Source: JBDREF01 sp043820045 (GTDB taxonomy: Bacteria; Planctomycetota; Phycisphaerae; Sedimentisphaerales; Anaerobacaceae). From it: DNA of 41,882 nt. The position numbers were made by a program, and so were the translations under genes. The notes beneath the pieces were generated by a model that saw only the letters and a list, made by a program, of their open reading frames with translations, was not told where the DNA came from and did not search any database. Numbering within the stretch: the stretch's first letter is position 1; the number at the start of each line of letters is the position of its first letter. Shown here piece after piece: positions 40,839-41,882 of this stretch. The DNA lies in assembly GCA_043820045.1 (NCBI GenBank), contig JBDREF010000281.1, positions 1-41,882 of the forward strand, in the 5' to 3' direction.

Positions 40839-41063
40839 TTACTTATCTCCTTTAATTTGTGCGTTCTTCATCTTCTCGGCAAGACCGACAGCCAACTGGA
40901 TCTTGCGAGATTCGAGACGACCTACCAGCCATCCGGCCAGCCGACTGCTGTTTGCGAGTCTCGAAGTAACGTCGTCGTACTCGGCCAACAGCTCTTTCGT
41001 TGACATTCCTTTTGGGTCCACGGTGGACACTTCTGTTTGCACATCATTCTCATTCACACTCAT
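40839..41063 (-). CDS. small helical protein of unknown function
   Basis: 74 residues from ATG 41063, chosen for the AAAGGAAA site upstream; the longer frame is not supported. The sequence is charged and mainly helical (STKELLAEYDDVTSRLANSS; GRLESRKIQLAVGLAEKMKN). No family is recognised. Its stop lies one base from the start of the coiled-coil gene, so the two proteins probably work together. Upstream at 41194-41290 are paired repeats that may control it. Confidence 0.6.
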   Translation of the reverse strand: MSVNENDVQTEVSTVDPKGMSTKELLAEYDDVTSRLANSSRLAGWLVGRLESRKIQLAVGLAEKMKNAQIKGDK

Positions 41064-41140
41064 ATAAAGTTTCCTTTCAAAGGTTCTGTTTCTGAAAATA
41101 GGGAGGCGGGACCCGAACGGAAGGGTACCCGCCCCTTGGA

Positions 41141-41317
41141 CTAAAACAACCCCCAAAGAACACCCAGGGAAGTAGTTTTTTGGCTGCTATTTTTTAGCGA
41201 ATCTGGGTAAATGGCCCTATGATACCCCCTTGCTAAATTCGCTAAATTTTTATGGCGTTTTTGATACCGAAAATGGCGTTTTTCAGTACCCAGAAACATC
41301 ACTGTAAGGCTGATCAT
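41141..41317 (-). CDS. possible 58-residue basic protein, or repeat-containing leader
   Basis: A frame starting at ATG 41317 overlaps the stop of the zinc-ribbon gene by 4 bases (ATGA), as in coupled genes. It reads MISLTVMFLGTEKRHFRYQK then RHKNLANLARGY. The RH-type repeats come from direct DNA repeats (below), so the frame may be a chance reading of a regulatory region. No family is recognised. Confidence 0.3.
   Translation of the reverse strand: MISLTVMFLGTEKRHFRYQKRHKNLANLARGYHRAIYPDSLKNSSQKTTSLGVLWGLF
41194..41290. repeat. cluster of direct and inverted repeats between element genes
   Basis: TTAGCGAAT (41194-41202) is inverted at 41237-41245. GCTAAATT is tandem at 41232-41239 and 41241-41248. 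ATGGCGTTTTTGATACC (41252-41268) is nearly repeated at 41273-41290, one spacing of 21 bases. Such a cluster suggests an operator or iteron-like binding region. Confidence 0.55.
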
Positions 41318-41790
41318 TCTACGTCTTTTCTCCGATACCGGCCCTGAGCCTGCCGATGGACTGTAATCCTGCGGCGTTCGGCACACTTCTCGCAGTAGGT
41401 ATGTCCGGCCTCTCGCGGCCCGCCGCAACCCTTGCACTTGGGCCGCTTGCCTTCCACAGGCTCCGGCTGCGGTTCCTTACGCTTGTGATAGGCTCGTTTC
41501 TTCCGCTGCCGTTCCCGTTCTTGGGCGCAGTCGGTACAGAGCTTGCGCCCGGGCAGACGTTCCCGGCCACAGGCACAGCGGGCAACCTCCTTCTTCGCTA
41601 CGGACTTGCGTATCCCTGCCGGCCTCCTGAAGCCGAACGCCTCGAATAGGTCGAAGTCGTCGTTCGGGTCTTTGTGCCTGAGCCAGTGATACTCGCAGAC
41701 TTGCTTACCCCTTGGCTCCGTCAACGGCCGCCAGCCCATATAGGTCTCGCCTGCGCATCCGGCTACATCACAAAATCCAAGCGTCATCAT
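41314..41790 (-). CDS. multi-zinc-ribbon protein of unknown function
   Basis: 158 residues with three putative zinc sites: FCDVAGC...VCEYHWLRHK (about 7-39), CACGRERLPGRKLCTDCAQE (about 72-91) and CKGCGGPREAGHTYCEKCAE (about 118-137). Between and after them are basic stretches (RERQRKKRAYHKRKE; RRRITVHRQAQGRYRRKD), so nucleic-acid binding is likely. No named family is recognised. The start (ATG 41790, or the next ATG) overlaps the stop of the partial upstream gene by 4 bases and has GGAAGGG upstream. It lies within the mobile element and may serve in replication control or transcription, which is inference. Confidence 0.65.
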   Translation of the reverse strand: MMTLGFCDVAGCAGETYMGWRPLTEPRGKQVCEYHWLRHKDPNDDFDLFEAFGFRRPAGIRKSVAKKEVARCACGRERLPGRKLCTDCAQERERQRKKRAYHKRKEPQPEPVEGKRPKCKGCGGPREAGHTYCEKCAERRRITVHRQAQGRYRRKDVE

Positions 41791-41882
41791 CCCTTCCCCG
41801 CCTTCTGTGCTTCTTGTTTTTTATCGTGAGCCTTGTTAATCAAAAAAATCACGTTATCGGCAATCTGTTGGAACGCCTCGGG
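41787..41882 (-). CDS. partial gene at the right edge, C-terminal end only
   Basis: The last 31 codons of a minus-strand gene that continues past the window (PEAFQQIADNVIFLINKAHD then KKQEAQKAGKG). Its TGA overlaps the ATG of the zinc-ribbon gene (ATGA), which shows translational coupling and argues that the frame is real. Helical, no family recognisable. Confidence 0.5.
   Translation of the reverse strand, partial: PEAFQQIADNVIFLINKAHDKKQEAQKAGKG

Noticed and set aside
1..41882. CRISPR array, rRNA operon, insertion sequence with transposase
   Set aside because: No regularly spaced repeats, no rRNA-like conserved stretches and no transposase-type protein were found. The only mobility genes are the two tyrosine recombinases.

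Overview
The window looks like a chromosomal segment of a Gram-negative Planctomycetota bacterium, most likely a heterotrophic Phycisphaerae/Sedimentisphaerales-type lineage. The evidence is indirect but consistent: large secreted proteins built from LamG, PA14 and Fn3-like modules with a shared C-terminal domain, Tat-exported Gfo/Idh/MocA oxidoreductases, a complete RND efflux system (which implies an outer membrane), and a tyrosine recombinase of the type common in planctomycetes. No rRNA, complete tRNA or CRISPR array is visible.

Region 1 (1-6.6 kb): a minus-strand exported TPR/FMN-binding protein diverges from a plus-strand gene set behind a consensus sigma70-type promoter (TTGACA-N17-TATAAT). 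The set encodes a leaderless gamma-glutamyltransferase-like enzyme, a stand-alone 7TM protein of the transglutaminase-associated type, a D-Ala-D-Ala-ligase-like ATP-grasp enzyme and a KamA-type radical SAM/PLP aminomutase-like enzyme. Together they look like an undescribed pathway that makes or edits an amide-linked, possibly beta-amino-acid-containing, small molecule. The ATP-grasp and radical SAM frames may be a broken or frameshifted fusion. Region 2 (6.6-14.5 kb): a possible relic of a small zinc-knuckle gene, then three minus-strand paralogues encoding modular secreted beta-sandwich proteins. Region 3 (14.7-21.5 kb): a tetR-OMF-MFP-RND efflux operon on the minus strand. Region 4 (21.8-23.95 kb): a fourth modular paralogue on the plus strand. 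Three of the four paralogues are followed by near-identical stem-loops (14-bp stem, 5-nt loop) with compensatory base changes.

Region 5 (24.1-28.1 kb): a LarA-type nickel-pincer racemase homologue and an MDR dehydrogenase on the plus strand, facing an Nramp-like transporter that lacks the canonical metal motif. Region 6 (28.1-37.1 kb, all minus): two Tat-exported Gfo/Idh/MocA oxidoreductases, a Tat-exported glycoside-hydrolase-like protein, a secreted transglutaminase-like multidomain protein and a secreted or anchored nitrilase-superfamily amidase. This is probably a carbohydrate or glycoconjugate utilisation locus.

Region 7 (37.5 kb to the right edge): the end of an integrated mobile element. 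A decayed plus-strand tyrosine recombinase and an intact minus-strand one converge on a bidirectional terminator and a tRNA-3'-half-like sequence (a probable attachment site). Behind the intact integrase are a large inverted repeat, a coiled-coil protein, small unknown proteins, a multi-zinc-ribbon protein and a partial gene cut by the window edge.
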